The notes: generated by a model from the letters alone, not told the origin. DNA of 64,000 nt from Alphaproteobacteria bacterium (GCA_023898705.1 CP060235.1:434001-498000); one strand, 5' to 3'. Positions 1-9,171 are shown, numbered from the stretch's first letter. Program-made: numbers and translations.

Positions 1-344
1 ATGGTAGAATTATTACGTTATCATCTGTTGTGGGTTGCATGGGAAATTCAGGCCAATCTGTCTATTCTATCGCCAAAGCGGCACTATTGGGCATGACAAA
101 AACTTTAGCTAGAGAGTCTGCTAAGAAAAATGTTACAGTAAATGCTATCGCGCCAGGGTTTATTGAAACTGCCATGACTAAGGATTTATTAGATAAAAAT
201 CCTGAGATTTTAAACAATATTCCAGTGGGTAGGGCAGGCACTCCTGAGGAAGTGGCTGCTGGAGCTTTATATCTAGCAAGTGAAGAAGCTGGGTATGTTA
301 CTGGGACTACACTGCATATAAACGGTGGAATGTTAATGTGCTGA
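1..344 (+). CDS. fabG: 3-oxoacyl-[acyl-carrier-protein] reductase FabG, C-terminal part
   Basis: This is the 3' end of a short-chain dehydrogenase/reductase; the start lies before the window and the reading frame is open from base 3. FabG reduces 3-oxoacyl-ACP with NADPH in type II fatty acid elongation in the cytoplasm. The visible part begins with GRIITLSSVVG, which carries the catalytic serine, followed by YSIAK with the catalytic Tyr and Lys, then LAREsAKKNVTVNAIAPGFIETAMT and a C-terminal HINGGM motif typical of FabG. The stop overlaps the GTG start of nusB by 7 bases, so the two are probably co-transcribed and translationally coupled. AccA at 25461 supplies the same pathway. Other SDR reductases are possible but the ending fits FabG best. 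Confidence 0.92.
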   Translation, partial: GRIITLSSVVGCMGNSGQSVYSIAKAALLGMTKTLARESAKKNVTVNAIAPGFIETAMTKDLLDKNPEILNNIPVGRAGTPEEVAAGALYLASEEAGYVTGTTLHINGGMLMC

Positions 345-733
345 TAAATAAACGTCAAATAAGATTTTCCAAAGTTCAGCTTGTATACCAGTTCTTACAA
401 CTTCGTGATGCGGATTTGATATTGAAGGATTTATGCAATATTGTTGATGATGAAGCGCATATTGATGAAGTTGCATATGGCTTTAAATCCATAATTGAAA
501 AATTCAGCTGGTTAGAATCTAAGTTTGAATTTTTATTAGATGGAAAATGGAAGTGGGAGTATGTGAATCTCTTAGTGAAGGCTATTATGATCGCAGGAGC
601 TTTTGATATACTTCATGCAAAAAGTGAAAGTAGAAAAAAAATAATACAGGATTACGTAGCGATAGCACGTATTTTTGGAGAAGATGATTCTACTCCTTTC
701 ATACATGCGAATCTTGATAAACTCACGGAATAA
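338..733 (+). CDS. nusB: transcription antitermination factor NusB
   Basis: A 131-residue protein whose length and all-helical character match NusB, the RNA-binding factor that joins S10 (NusE) on boxA and promotes rRNA antitermination. The N-terminal RFSKVQLVYQFLQ corresponds to the NusB opening helix, and the C-terminal DYVAIARIFGEDDS..F.HANLDKL matches the family ending in which an acidic/Gly turn precedes a conserved helix. The middle is diverged. It starts with GTG inside the end of fabG, a 7-base overlap, and is followed by two convergent tRNA genes. I infer the function from the family pattern at both ends; the divergent centre keeps confidence below certainty. Confidence 0.75.
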   Translation: MLINKRQIRFSKVQLVYQFLQLRDADLILKDLCNIVDDEAHIDEVAYGFKSIIEKFSWLESKFEFLLDGKWKWEYVNLLVKAIMIAGAFDILHAKSESRKKIIQDYVAIARIFGEDDSTPFIHANLDKLTE

Positions 734-826
734 AACTATCTAAACAGATACCTATAAAAAGATACTCACTATTTTAATTCAAAATGGATTACAAACTGGA
801 TTGCGCACTATGCTAATTAACAAAAA

Positions 827-900
827 CACGCCCGAGAAGATTCGAACTCCCAACCTTCAAATCCGTAGTCTGACGCTCTATCCAATTGAGCTACGGGCGC
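827..900 (-). tRNA. tRNA-Arg(ACG)
   Basis: Reading the minus strand from 900, a full cloverleaf folds: a 7-bp acceptor stem (GCGCCCG with CGGGCGT, one G-U), a D arm AGCTCAATTGGATAGAGC, an anticodon stem TCAGA/TTTGA with loop CTACGGA giving anticodon ACG, and a T arm with loop TTCGAAT. The discriminator is G and CCA is not encoded. It lies 8 bases downstream of tRNA-Leu and converges on nusB. Confidence 0.95.
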
Positions 901-908
901 AAAAACAC

Positions 909-989
909 TACCCACTGCCGGACTTGAACCAGCACGACCGAAGTCTGCAGATTTTAAGTCTGCTGTGTCTACCGTTCCACCAAGTGGGC
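909..989 (-). tRNA. tRNA-Leu(TAA)
   Basis: The minus strand from 989 folds as a class II tRNA: acceptor GCCCACT pairs with AGTGGGT, the anticodon stem GCAGA/TCTGC closes the loop CTTAAAA (anticodon TAA), a long variable arm follows (about AGACTTCGGTCGTG), and the T arm contains GGTTCAAGTCC. The discriminator is A, as expected for leucine. CCA is not encoded. It is probably co-transcribed with tRNA-Arg(ACG) just downstream. Confidence 0.95.
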
Positions 990-1159
990 TCAATCGTAAT
1001 TATACTTAATTTATGTATAAAAGCAATAAAATATAGCAAATTAATTTTTGTCTAGTATGTATTTTTATTATTGAAATTGCGAAAATTTATTTTAAGTATC
1101 TTAAACTACGAACTGTGGGATAACAATCTCGTAACTCTGTATTTTGTATACAAATAAAG

Positions 1160-2185
1160 TTACCTCTTCGAATACTTATCTATGAATTTTAGTCCCATTA
1201 ACCCACCATGTATAGGCATCCATCGTGTAAGGTTTTTAGCCTTTTCCTTTAATTCATTTGAATTAAATATGTTGATTATGAAGTTTTGCAAAAATTCTGG
1301 AGTGAATTGCTGTTCAGAAACATACCATCCGCCTAAACTGCTGGCCCACCATTGTGCGTTATAGGTTTGATGGTCATCCTTTGCATTTGCCCAAGGTACT
1401 ACTAGTGCAGGGCGTAAAGATGCTGTTAAATCAGCTATAGTTCCCATACCCGCTCTGGAAATTACTAAATTACTCCAAGGCAGTGCAGTGGCTGTATCTA
1501 TAAATTTGTCTAATTTGGCATGTTTAATTGGTATATTTTGATATACCTTGCAAAAATAGTCATAATCTTCTCCTACTTGCTGATGTATTTTGATTTTAGA
1601 TAAAATTTCTTTTGGTAAGCTATTTAAAGCTGCTGGGATGACTATTTTCCAAAAAGTGCTTGATAAACTGCCTCCAAGTATTAAAATTCTTAACTCATCA
1701 TTAAAATCTAAAGGATATGAAATGATATTAGAGCGTGGGATTAGTCCTATACATTCTGCCTTTTTGTGATTGATATTAAATGAGGATGTGAAGATTTTTT
1801 TAGAAAAAAAGCTGAGTAATTTATTTGCTCTTCCCATTATTTGGTCAGATTGATACAAATACACATGTTTGTTTTTTAGCCAACCTATTAGGCATGGTGG
1901 AATGGAAACATATGCTCCAAATCCTACAATCACAGAATTGTCTTTTCTATTTATAAATTTCCAACTTTGAAAAAAACTTTTGATAAATCCGAAAAAATTT
2001 GTAAAAATTTTATTTGTAACTGATAAAATATGTATTTCATCAAATAATTCCTCATCAACATACTTCCTTCCTCTTGCATCTGTAATAATTATATTTCTTG
2101 TTTTGGAGAAGTAAGCCATGCCATTGGCAGCAAATACGTGTCCAGCTGTACCCCCAGCTACAAAAATGGTTGTTGAATTTTTCAT
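1160..2185 (-). CDS. murG: UDP-GlcNAc--undecaprenyl-PP-MurNAc-pentapeptide GlcNAc transferase MurG (diverged)
   Basis: MurG adds GlcNAc to lipid I to form lipid II on the inner face of the cytoplasmic membrane. The 341 residues are close to the usual 350-360. The N-terminal GGTAGHV glycine-rich loop (about residues 11-17), VGFGAYVSIPP, and a C-terminal SRAGMGTIADL...PALVVPWANAKDDHQ..NA block that binds UDP-GlcNAc all identify the family. Several normally strict positions differ: the HEQN motif before G..N(K/R)LL reads YQSD, the second-domain GGSQGA loop reads GGSLSS, and the ribose-binding Glu of the SGA.TvsE motif is Asp. It is divergent from aspS with only 21 bases between start codons, so promoters must lie within coding sequence. 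Function is likely retained because a class A PBP is also present. Confidence 0.88.
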   Translation of the reverse strand: MKNSTTIFVAGGTAGHVFAANGMAYFSKTRNIIITDARGRKYVDEELFDEIHILSVTNKIFTNFFGFIKSFFQSWKFINRKDNSVIVGFGAYVSIPPCLIGWLKNKHVYLYQSDQIMGRANKLLSFFSKKIFTSSFNINHKKAECIGLIPRSNIISYPLDFNDELRILILGGSLSSTFWKIVIPAALNSLPKEILSKIKIHQQVGEDYDYFCKVYQNIPIKHAKLDKFIDTATALPWSNLVISRAGMGTIADLTASLRPALVVPWANAKDDHQTYNAQWWASSLGGWYVSEQQFTPEFLQNFIINIFNSNELKEKAKNLTRWMPIHGGLMGLKFIDKYSKR

Positions 2186-2206
2186 AAAATAGCCTTATTT
2201 TTCAGT

Positions 2207-3958
2207 ATGACAAAAAATCAATATAGAAGCAATTATTGTAGTGAATTAAACAATTTAGTTGGGCAGAAAGTTAAATTAGCTGGATGGGTTAGAACAAAAA
2301 GAGATCATGGTAGCATGATTTTTGTGGATTTAAAAGATAAAACTGGGGTAGCACAGTGTATAATTGATGTTTCAGAAGATAATTTTAAAAACATAGAAAA
2401 TATAAGTTTGGAAAGTGTAATAAGTGTTGATGGTTTAGTACTTCAAAGACCAGAAAATGCATTTAATGATAAAGTTGTATCAGGAAGAGTTGAAGTAAAA
2501 ATTGAGAGTATAGAAGTTTTAAATAGTTCTGATTGTTTGCCATTTGCTATGCATCAAAATGATGTTGGAGAAGAGTTAAGATTAAAGTATAGATTTTTGG
2601 ATTTACGAAGAGATGAAATGCAATCTAGGTTACATTTAAGACATGAAGTCATCAAATTGATTAGACATTTGATGGAATCCATGGATTTCATAGAAGTACA
2701 AACTCCAATTTTGACTTCAAGCTCTCCAGAAGGTGCGAGAGACTATGTTGTACCAAGTAGACTGAATCCAGGTAAATTTTATGCTTTGCCGCAGGCTCCA
2801 CAACAGTTTAAGCAGCTGTTAATGGTCTCAGGTTTGCATAGGTATTATCAAATTGCTCCTTGCTTTAGAGATGAAGATAGTAGAGCGGATAGGACTGCTG
2901 GTGCATTTTATCAATTAGATTTAGAAATGTCCTTTACTACTCAAGAGGAAGTTTTTGAAGTTTTAGAGTACGTTATGTTCAATGTATTTTCTAAATTTAA
3001 GCCAGAAGCTAAGATAGAAAGGACTTTTGTGCGCATACCATATGAAGAAGCAATTTTGAAATATGGATCCGATAAGCCAGATTTAAGAGTAGATTTGCGA
3101 TATTATGATGTGACAGACTTGTTTAGCGAAAATTGTCCTAAAATTTTTGAGAAAATTATGAAAAATGGCGGAAAAGTATTGCTCTTGCCTGTTAAAGATC
3201 TACATAGCAAGTCAAGGAAATTTTTTGATGATATGCAAAAATTAGTGCAGGATAATGGAGCTATTGGGTTGGGCTATATTCTTCTAGATACAGAAGTTAG
3301 AGGTCCTCTTGCCAAAGTTGTTTCAGAAGAAGTGATTAATTTTATAAAAGAAAGAGGAGATGGAGCTTTTTTTATAGCTGATGATATAAGTAATATTACA
3401 AAGTATGCTCCTCATTTGATCAAAGCTGTAGGTAAAGAATTTGATTTGATAGATGAACATGCTTATAAATTTTGCTGGATAGTAGATTTTCCTATGTATG
3501 AAAAAGTAGAAGGTAAGTGGCAGTTTTCACATAATCCATTTTCTATGCCTCAGGGTGGAATGGAGGCCTTAGTCACTCAAGATCCAGGTAGTATTAAAGC
3601 TTTCCAATATGATTTGGTTTGCAATGGTATTGAATTGACTAGTGGAGCGATAAGAAACCATAAACTTGAAATTATGTATAAAGCTTTTGAAATTGTTGGA
3701 TATAGTAGTGAAGACGTTGAAAAGGAATTTGGATCAATGATTAATGCGTTTAAATATGGAGCGCCCCCACACGGTGGTGCTGCACCTGGTATAGATAGAT
3801 TAGTAATGTTATTAGCAGGTACAGAAAATATAAGGGAAATAATTCCTTTCCCGTTAAGTCAAAATGGTCAAGATTTAATGATGAATGCTCCAACCTGTAT
3901 CTCCTCTAAGCACTTAAATGAATTAGGCTTAACAGTAAATATTGATAAAAATAAATGA
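2207..3958 (+). CDS. aspS: aspartate--tRNA ligase
   Basis: A 583-residue bacterial-type class IIb synthetase that charges tRNA with aspartate. The N-terminal OB fold (about residues 1-110) has VGQKVKLAGWVRTKRDHGSMIFVDLKD. Motif 2 is seen as CFRDEDSRADR and motif 3 as GAAPGIDRLVMLL near the C terminus, and the GAD insertion characteristic of bacterial AspRS lies between motifs 2 and 3. The conserved ending FPLSQNGQDLMMNAP matches the usual FPK..sGqDLl..AP. Length is normal. Whether it also makes Asp-tRNA(Asn), as many alphaproteobacterial enzymes do, cannot be told here; it depends on GatCAB and AsnRS elsewhere. infB follows after 56 bases. Confidence 0.96.
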   Translation: MTKNQYRSNYCSELNNLVGQKVKLAGWVRTKRDHGSMIFVDLKDKTGVAQCIIDVSEDNFKNIENISLESVISVDGLVLQRPENAFNDKVVSGRVEVKIESIEVLNSSDCLPFAMHQNDVGEELRLKYRFLDLRRDEMQSRLHLRHEVIKLIRHLMESMDFIEVQTPILTSSSPEGARDYVVPSRLNPGKFYALPQAPQQFKQLLMVSGLHRYYQIAPCFRDEDSRADRTAGAFYQLDLEMSFTTQEEVFEVLEYVMFNVFSKFKPEAKIERTFVRIPYEEAILKYGSDKPDLRVDLRYYDVTDLFSENCPKIFEKIMKNGGKVLLLPVKDLHSKSRKFFDDMQKLVQDNGAIGLGYILLDTEVRGPLAKVVSEEVINFIKERGDGAFFIADDISNITKYAPHLIKAVGKEFDLIDEHAYKFCWIVDFPMYEKVEGKWQFSHNPFSMPQGGMEALVTQDPGSIKAFQYDLVCNGIELTSGAIRNHKLEIMYKAFEIVGYSSEDVEKEFGSMINAFKYGAPPHGGAAPGIDRLVMLLAGTENIREIIPFPLSQNGQDLMMNAPTCISSKHLNELGLTVNIDKNK

Positions 3959-4014
3959 AAAAAGTTATAAAACTCTTTAGATTAAATGTGTTTTTAGTTA
4001 TGATTAGAGGATAG

Positions 4015-6609
4015 ATGCATTACACTATAAATAATCAAGACAATAAGAAGATTGTAGTAGAGGTTAAAAAAAGGTTCAACAAGACGGGGACTGCTGTTAA
4101 AGAAGGCAAGAAAGAACAGTATGTTGATGAGACTAGAGAGGCCAAAAGCATAGCTTTAAGAGAAAATTTAAAAAAAGTTTTAAATAAAAATGCTGAAGTT
4201 AGTTCTAGTGTTGCAACACAGGTTAAGAGGAAATTTAATACGTTTGATAAACAACAGCGTAATTTCAGCAAGCCACAACAGTTTCACAAGTATGATGGAA
4301 GTATACAAAAAAAACAAAGTAGGTTTGATAATAAACCAAGCGGGGAAAACGTTTCTTTGGATCAAGCTAAGTTTGATATTTTAAATAAAACTCTGTCTCA
4401 AAAGCTTGATCCTTTAAATAAAGTTTTACAAGATGGTAAGGTTTTTAGCATATATAAGCCTAAAAAGAAGCCTTTTGTCACTAGAGATAATCAGCAAAAC
4501 AAGGTCAAAAGAACTTTTGGAGCTAAGCCTGTTTTTGATAGACCACTTAATAGGCAGAATAAGCCTTTTGTTAAAACTAATGTACAGGAACTTAAACCTT
4601 TTCATAAGGCTTTTTCAAGCTCATTTCTTTCAAAGCCTACTTTTCAAGATACCACAAGAAAGAGTAGTACCAGTACTAAAACAAAGAAGTTTATTAAGCC
4701 TGATACATTAGAGAAAAAGCAGAGAGTAAGAACTGAATCTGATGACGAAAATGAAAAGATGACTTACCAAATAAGGGGTACTATTGAGTCAGTTGATGAA
4801 GTTGATGCAATAGCAGAGTCCTCAGTATTTGGAACAAAGAAGTTTAAATCGCAAAGAAAAGAAAGAGAAAAAGTTATTAGAACAGTTCGAATTCCATTTG
4901 AAGGTATAAGCTTGACTAGTTTGGCTAATGCTATGGCAGTTAAATTGAAGCAGTTAAAAAGCAAATTAGATAATTTGAAGATTTCCTACGAGGGAGTTAT
5001 TGATCCAGAATCAGCCTTTTTAGTTGTTGAGGAGATGGGTCATATTCCAGAAATTTTGTCAAAAGAAATGGATATTGTTCCGGCTGTAGGTAATGCTGAA
5101 GATTATAAATTGAGATGCCCTGTCGTTACCATAGTTGGACATGTTGATCATGGAAAGACTTCTTTGCTTGATGCTTTGAGAAAAACAAATGTAGTTTCTA
5201 CAGAATCTGGTGGTATTACTCAATCTATAGGTGCTTCGCAAGTGTTTCTAGATAAAGAGAAGTTTGTCACTTTTATAGATACTCCTGGTCATGAAGCGTT
5301 TACTTCTATGCGTATGAGAGGTGTACAAATCACCGATATAGTTGTTTTAGTTATCGCTGCAGATGATGGAATTAAAGATCAGACTGTAGAAGCTATTAAC
5401 CATATTAGAGTTTCTAATGTGCCATTTATTATTTGTTATACTAAAATAGATAAAAGTGGGTCAAAAATAGACAAAATCAGGCAGGATTTGTTACGTTATA
5501 ATATCATGGTTGAATCATTGGGTGGAGACGTTCTGGAGGTTGGAGTTTCCGCTGCTAAAAAACAAAATTTAGATGCGCTGTTGAATTTGCTATTACTACA
5601 AGCTGAAATGTTAGAACTGAAGGGTAATGATAAATGTATGGCGAGTGGGGTAGTTATTGAGTCTAGGTTGGATAAACATAGAGGTCCTATTGCAACTGTA
5701 TTAATTAAAAATGGATCCTTAAAGCAGGCAGACAATTTTATTGTTGGTAGTACATATGGAAAAGTTAGATCTATGTCATTATCTAATGGGCAAACTACAA
5801 AAGTTTGTACTCCATCTGTTCCAGTAGAAATTATGGGTATCAATACCGTTCCTGTGCCAGGAGACATATTAATCGGTATTGAGAGCGAAAAAAAGGCTAG
5901 GGAAGTTTCTGAATACCGAATCGCGCTTGAAAAGAAGATTATTAATAAGCAAAAAGAAATAGACATATTGGAATACTTTAATACTGAGGCAGATAAAAAA
6001 ATTAATTTGATCTTAAAAGCTGATTTTGCAGGATCAGTTGAAGCTATTGCGTCTGCTATTGCTAAATTAAGTTATGAAGGTGTAAGTATCGAAATAGTAA
6101 GCAAATCAAACGGTGCTGTTACAGAGAGTGATGTGTTACTTGCTAAAACAACATCTTCGATAATTTTAGCATTTAAGGTTAATGCTCCAACTAGTGTTGA
6201 AAAGCTTATCAAAGAGAATGATGTACAAATTAAAAGGTTTAGTATTATATACGAGTTAATTGAGTATGTTGATGGATTGGCTAAGGGTATTTTAGCTCCA
6301 TCCGAAAAAGAAGAAATATTAGGAAAAGCTATTATCAAGGCTGTGTTTGTGAAAAAGAAGATAGGTACCATTGCTGGATGTGGTGTTGAAGAAGGTATTA
6401 TCAAGCTAAAGACTAAAGGAAGAGTTATTAGAGACGGTAAGGAAATTTATACAGGTAACATAATTAGTTTGAAGCAAAGAGCTGATGATAAAAAAGAAGT
6501 TCCAGTAAACCAAGAAGTTGGAATTGTAATTGATAATTTTGCAGATTACCGTATAGGCGATATAATAGAAAGCTTTGTAATTAAAGCAATTGAAAAAGAG
6601 GATAAATAA
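4015..6609 (+). CDS. infB: translation initiation factor IF-2
   Basis: An 864-residue GTPase that delivers fMet-tRNA to the 30S subunit and promotes subunit joining. The first roughly 280 residues are Lys/Gln-rich and low in order, as in other IF-2 proteins, and are followed by an IF2_N-like helical module around residues 290-350. The G domain shows GHVDHGKT at 375-382, DTPGHEAF from 422 and a G4 motif TKID at 476, where most IF-2 proteins have NK(I/C)D. Domains II to IV follow, including the C-terminal fMet-tRNA-binding region. The usual nusA and rbfA neighbours are absent; here it follows aspS. A 396-base gap comes after it. Confidence 0.97.
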   Translation: MHYTINNQDNKKIVVEVKKRFNKTGTAVKEGKKEQYVDETREAKSIALRENLKKVLNKNAEVSSSVATQVKRKFNTFDKQQRNFSKPQQFHKYDGSIQKKQSRFDNKPSGENVSLDQAKFDILNKTLSQKLDPLNKVLQDGKVFSIYKPKKKPFVTRDNQQNKVKRTFGAKPVFDRPLNRQNKPFVKTNVQELKPFHKAFSSSFLSKPTFQDTTRKSSTSTKTKKFIKPDTLEKKQRVRTESDDENEKMTYQIRGTIESVDEVDAIAESSVFGTKKFKSQRKEREKVIRTVRIPFEGISLTSLANAMAVKLKQLKSKLDNLKISYEGVIDPESAFLVVEEMGHIPEILSKEMDIVPAVGNAEDYKLRCPVVTIVGHVDHGKTSLLDALRKTNVVSTESGGITQSIGASQVFLDKEKFVTFIDTPGHEAFTSMRMRGVQITDIVVLVIAADDGIKDQTVEAINHIRVSNVPFIICYTKIDKSGSKIDKIRQDLLRYNIMVESLGGDVLEVGVSAAKKQNLDALLNLLLLQAEMLELKGNDKCMASGVVIESRLDKHRGPIATVLIKNGSLKQADNFIVGSTYGKVRSMSLSNGQTTKVCTPSVPVEIMGINTVPVPGDILIGIESEKKAREVSEYRIALEKKIINKQKEIDILEYFNTEADKKINLILKADFAGSVEAIASAIAKLSYEGVSIEIVSKSNGAVTESDVLLAKTTSSIILAFKVNAPTSVEKLIKENDVQIKRFSIIYELIEYVDGLAKGILAPSEKEEILGKAIIKAVFVKKKIGTIAGCGVEEGIIKLKTKGRVIRDGKEIYTGNIISLKQRADDKKEVPVNQEVGIVIDNFADYRIGDIIESFVIKAIEKEDK

Positions 6610-6845
6610 ATCCAGTTTTATGGGATCGATTGGGTGTGTGTATGCACAATAGTTTGCTCTTACTGAAAGCGTTCTATCCAGTTTGATGATTTTTATGGAA
6701 GTTTTTGAAGATAGTAAAAAGATGATGTGTTTTTTGCATTGATTTTTGTATTTATAGAGTTGAAACCTGTTTTAAAAGATCTAGGAAATATTCACATAAT
6801 TTAATCTACTTAGGTGCCAAAATTGTTGTATTATCAAAAATTACT
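6610..6845. other. intergenic stretch with no recognisable gene
   Basis: This is the left part of the 396-base gap between infB and groEL. I see no ORF above about 20 codons with a ribosome binding site, no tRNA fold and no strong terminator. A short hairpin TGTG-TATG-CACA near 6639 is too weak to call. The right part of the gap holds the possible pseudogene fragment listed separately. Confidence 0.5.
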
Positions 6846-6998
6846 CTATATATCAGATTGAATCTCATGATAGAAATTTTTTCTCCAATACAAATAATGT
6901 CTGCTGCTAATTAGCACAACAACATTCAATATAAAATAAATTGGCAAACCGAAGCTTGCAGTAATAACGCCAAGAAATAATAAAAATAAAAAAGTGGA
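6846..6998 (-). pseudogene. possible C-terminal remnant of a FecCD-type ABC permease
   Basis: Between two in-frame stops on the minus strand lie 50 open codons without a start codon. They contain the hydrophobic run LGVITASFGLPIYFIL, which resembles the conserved C-terminal motif of FecCD-family permeases (iron-siderophore and cobalamin importers), usually P.GV.TAliGaPfFlyLL. The fragment begins 7 bases after the groEL stop and ends in a charged tail. No upstream part of such a permease is present. Chance resemblance of a hydrophobic stretch cannot be excluded, so this is a weak call. Confidence 0.25.
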
Positions 6999-7005
6999 CT
7001 ATCTA

Positions 7006-8646
7006 TTAATACATGCCGCCCATATTAGGCATCATATTATTAGATTGTTTATCTTCCTTAGATTCAGGTTCATTTACAATAGTGAACTTAGAGGTTAGAA
7101 GAGAAACTGCGTAAGAAGTGGAAAGCTCTAATCCAGATTTAACACTCTTTTTAGAATCTATAATACCTTGTTCTATCATGTTGGTGATACCCTTATTTGC
7201 AGAATCATAACCGATGTTGAAGTCACCAGTTTCTTCTATACGGTGTAGAATTACATTATATTCTTCCCCAGCATTTTGTAAATTTTGCTTAAATGGCGCT
7301 TTAACAGCGTCTGATACAATATCTACACCTATTATGTAATCCCTATTGCTGCTCTTGCTTTTTAGTTCACTACATACTTTTTTTGCAGCATGGATCAATG
7401 ATATACCACCACCTGGAACTACACCTTCCTCCAAAGAGGCCTTTACCGCTAATACAGCATCCTCAACTCTATCTTTGAGTTCTTTTTGCTCTGCTTCTGT
7501 GACTCCACCAACTTTTATGACAGCTACTCCATTTGACAAGTTAGCTCTTCTTTTTTCTAAGTTTTTCTTTTCGTATTCTGAAGCAGTTTTGATTGCATTA
7601 TCAATAATTTCACATCTAGAAACTATATTCTCTTTATTGCCTTTTCCACCTACGATAGTAGTCTTATCTTTAGTAATGGTGACTTTTTCAGCCCTTCCCA
7701 AATGATCTATACTTAAATTTTCGAGTGAGCTAATATCTTGAGAGATAAAACGGCCGCCAGTAATGGTTGCTATATCTTCCAGATTGTCTTTCTTCCTATC
7801 TCCAAATCCAGGAGCTTGTATTGCAGCTACTTTGATAAATTTATTAGCTACATTAATTATTAATGTATTTAGCGCAACACCCTCTAAACTGTCAGAAATA
7901 ATCAATAGAGATTTTCCTGATTTAGTCAATTCTTCTAACAAGCCAATTAACGGGTTAATTGCTGTAATTTTATGATCACAAATTAATATGTAAGGATCTT
8001 CCAACTCACATATACCTTTTTTGGGATTGTTGATGAAGTAAGGAGAAATGTAGCCTTTCTCAATTTCCATACCTTTTGTGACTTCTAAGACAGTTTCAGT
8101 GGACTGAGCATCATCTACAGTTATGATGCCTTCACTGCCTATTTTTTCAACAGCACTAGCAATCAATTTTCCTATGCGCTTATCACCATTTGTAGAAATT
8201 GTTGCTACTTGTTCTATTTTTGCGGGATTATCCTTTATTTTTGATGAAATATCATTCAAAAATGCCAATATAGCGTTGCATGCATCTTGCATACCTCTTG
8301 CTATACTTAATGGATTCATACCGATATCTATTTTTTCAAAACCACTTTTGCACATTTCTCCAAAAATTACACATGCAGATGAAGTTCCATCCCCAGCAGC
8401 ATCAACTGTGTTAGATGCTAACTCTTTAACAAGAGAGCACCCTATATTTTCTAATGGATCAGATAGTTGTATTTCTTTGGCAACACTAACTCCATCTTTT
8501 GTGAACCTTGGACCTCCAAAGCTCTTTTCTATAATAACTTTTCTACCAGCAGGCCCAAGAGTGCTACCAACTGAGGACACAACCTTTTCAATTCCCTGAA
8601 GTATCTTTTTTCTTGAATCTAAATTTGAAAATACTAATTTTGACAT
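7006..8646 (-). CDS. groEL: chaperonin GroEL (Cpn60)
   Basis: A 546-residue chaperonin that forms a double heptameric ring and folds proteins in the cytoplasm with ATP and GroES. The N-terminal LGPAGRKVIIEKSFG and the ATP-binding GDGTSSA (family consensus GDGTTTA), plus EEGVVPGGGISLI in the second equatorial segment, identify it. The C terminus ends with a short NMGGMY, a reduced form of the usual GGM repeat. A strong Shine-Dalgarno sequence (GTGGAGG) precedes the ATG. It follows groES by 18 bases and shares its promoter. This is the classical groESL order. Confidence 0.98.
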   Translation of the reverse strand: MSKLVFSNLDSRKKILQGIEKVVSSVGSTLGPAGRKVIIEKSFGGPRFTKDGVSVAKEIQLSDPLENIGCSLVKELASNTVDAAGDGTSSACVIFGEMCKSGFEKIDIGMNPLSIARGMQDACNAILAFLNDISSKIKDNPAKIEQVATISTNGDKRIGKLIASAVEKIGSEGIITVDDAQSTETVLEVTKGMEIEKGYISPYFINNPKKGICELEDPYILICDHKITAINPLIGLLEELTKSGKSLLIISDSLEGVALNTLIINVANKFIKVAAIQAPGFGDRKKDNLEDIATITGGRFISQDISSLENLSIDHLGRAEKVTITKDKTTIVGGKGNKENIVSRCEIIDNAIKTASEYEKKNLEKRRANLSNGVAVIKVGGVTEAEQKELKDRVEDAVLAVKASLEEGVVPGGGISLIHAAKKVCSELKSKSSNRDYIIGVDIVSDAVKAPFKQNLQNAGEEYNVILHRIEETGDFNIGYDSANKGITNMIEQGIIDSKKSVKSGLELSTSYAVSLLTSKFTIVNEPESKEDKQSNNMMPNMGGMY

Positions 8647-8664
8647 TTTTCCTCCACTTAATCC

Positions 8665-8985
8665 TTATTTTTTAATTATTCCTAATATATCTGATGCTTT
8701 TACGATCATGTAAGATCCGCTTACACTACTGCTGCAGTTTAGTTTAGTTCCTGAATATTGACCAAACAAAACAACATCACCGGCAACTATTTTTGCATTT
8801 GTTTCTTTTTCATTGTTTACCTTAGCTCCAACTGAAACTACTGTAGCTCCAACACAATTTTCATCATTGCTTCCCTGAGGGATAACAATGCCGGATTCAG
8901 TTTTTCTAATCTCTTCCATTTTTTTTACTAAAATTCTTTCATCTGATGGTATAAAAGAACTTATATCTTCTTGTTTAAGCAACAT
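8665..8985 (-). CDS. groES: co-chaperonin GroES (Cpn10)
   Basis: A 106-residue Cpn10, the heptameric lid of GroEL. The protein has the family pattern FIPSDERILVKKMEEIRKTESGI, a mobile loop around GIVIPQGSNDENCVG, VSVGAKV and GDVVLFGQYSGTK, with YMIVKASDILGI at the C terminus. It is about ten residues longer than the usual 95-97 because of an N-terminal MLLKQEDIS extension. The ATG is preceded by AAAGGAGG at ideal spacing, which supports this start. It is the first gene of the groESL operon. Confidence 0.97.
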   Translation of the reverse strand: MLLKQEDISSFIPSDERILVKKMEEIRKTESGIVIPQGSNDENCVGATVVSVGAKVNNEKETNAKIVAGDVVLFGQYSGTKLNCSSSVSGSYMIVKASDILGIIKK

Positions 8986-9079
8986 TTTTCCTCCTTTTAA
9001 AGAATAGACTTAATGATTTTTATCATATTTTCACCATATTTACTAGAGATAAGATTAAGCATATATTCTAATTGAGCAA

Positions 9080-9107
9080 ATTTGGGGCTGTAAAAAGCTG
9101 ACTTTAG
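9080..9107 (-). promoter_or_regulatory. possible heat-shock (sigma-32 type) promoter of groESL
   Basis: On the minus strand, CCCCAAAT (9080-9087) resembles the sigma-32 -10 element CCCCATNT. Thirteen bases upstream is CTAAAGT (9101-9107), a poor match to the -35 element CTTGAAA. The site lies about 95 bases before the groES ATG. I saw no CIRCE inverted repeat. The -10 is persuasive in such AT-rich DNA because a run of four C is rare, but the -35 is weak. Confidence 0.35.
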
Positions 9108-9171
9108 ATTAAAAATAATAGAATGATTAGATTAAGAAAAAGCTTTGATTTTTAAATTAAAAGCTAGTAAT

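Noticed and set aside
801..1055. 84-codon ORF on the plus strand
   Set aside because: It runs across two well-folded tRNA genes on the other strand and has no family likeness.
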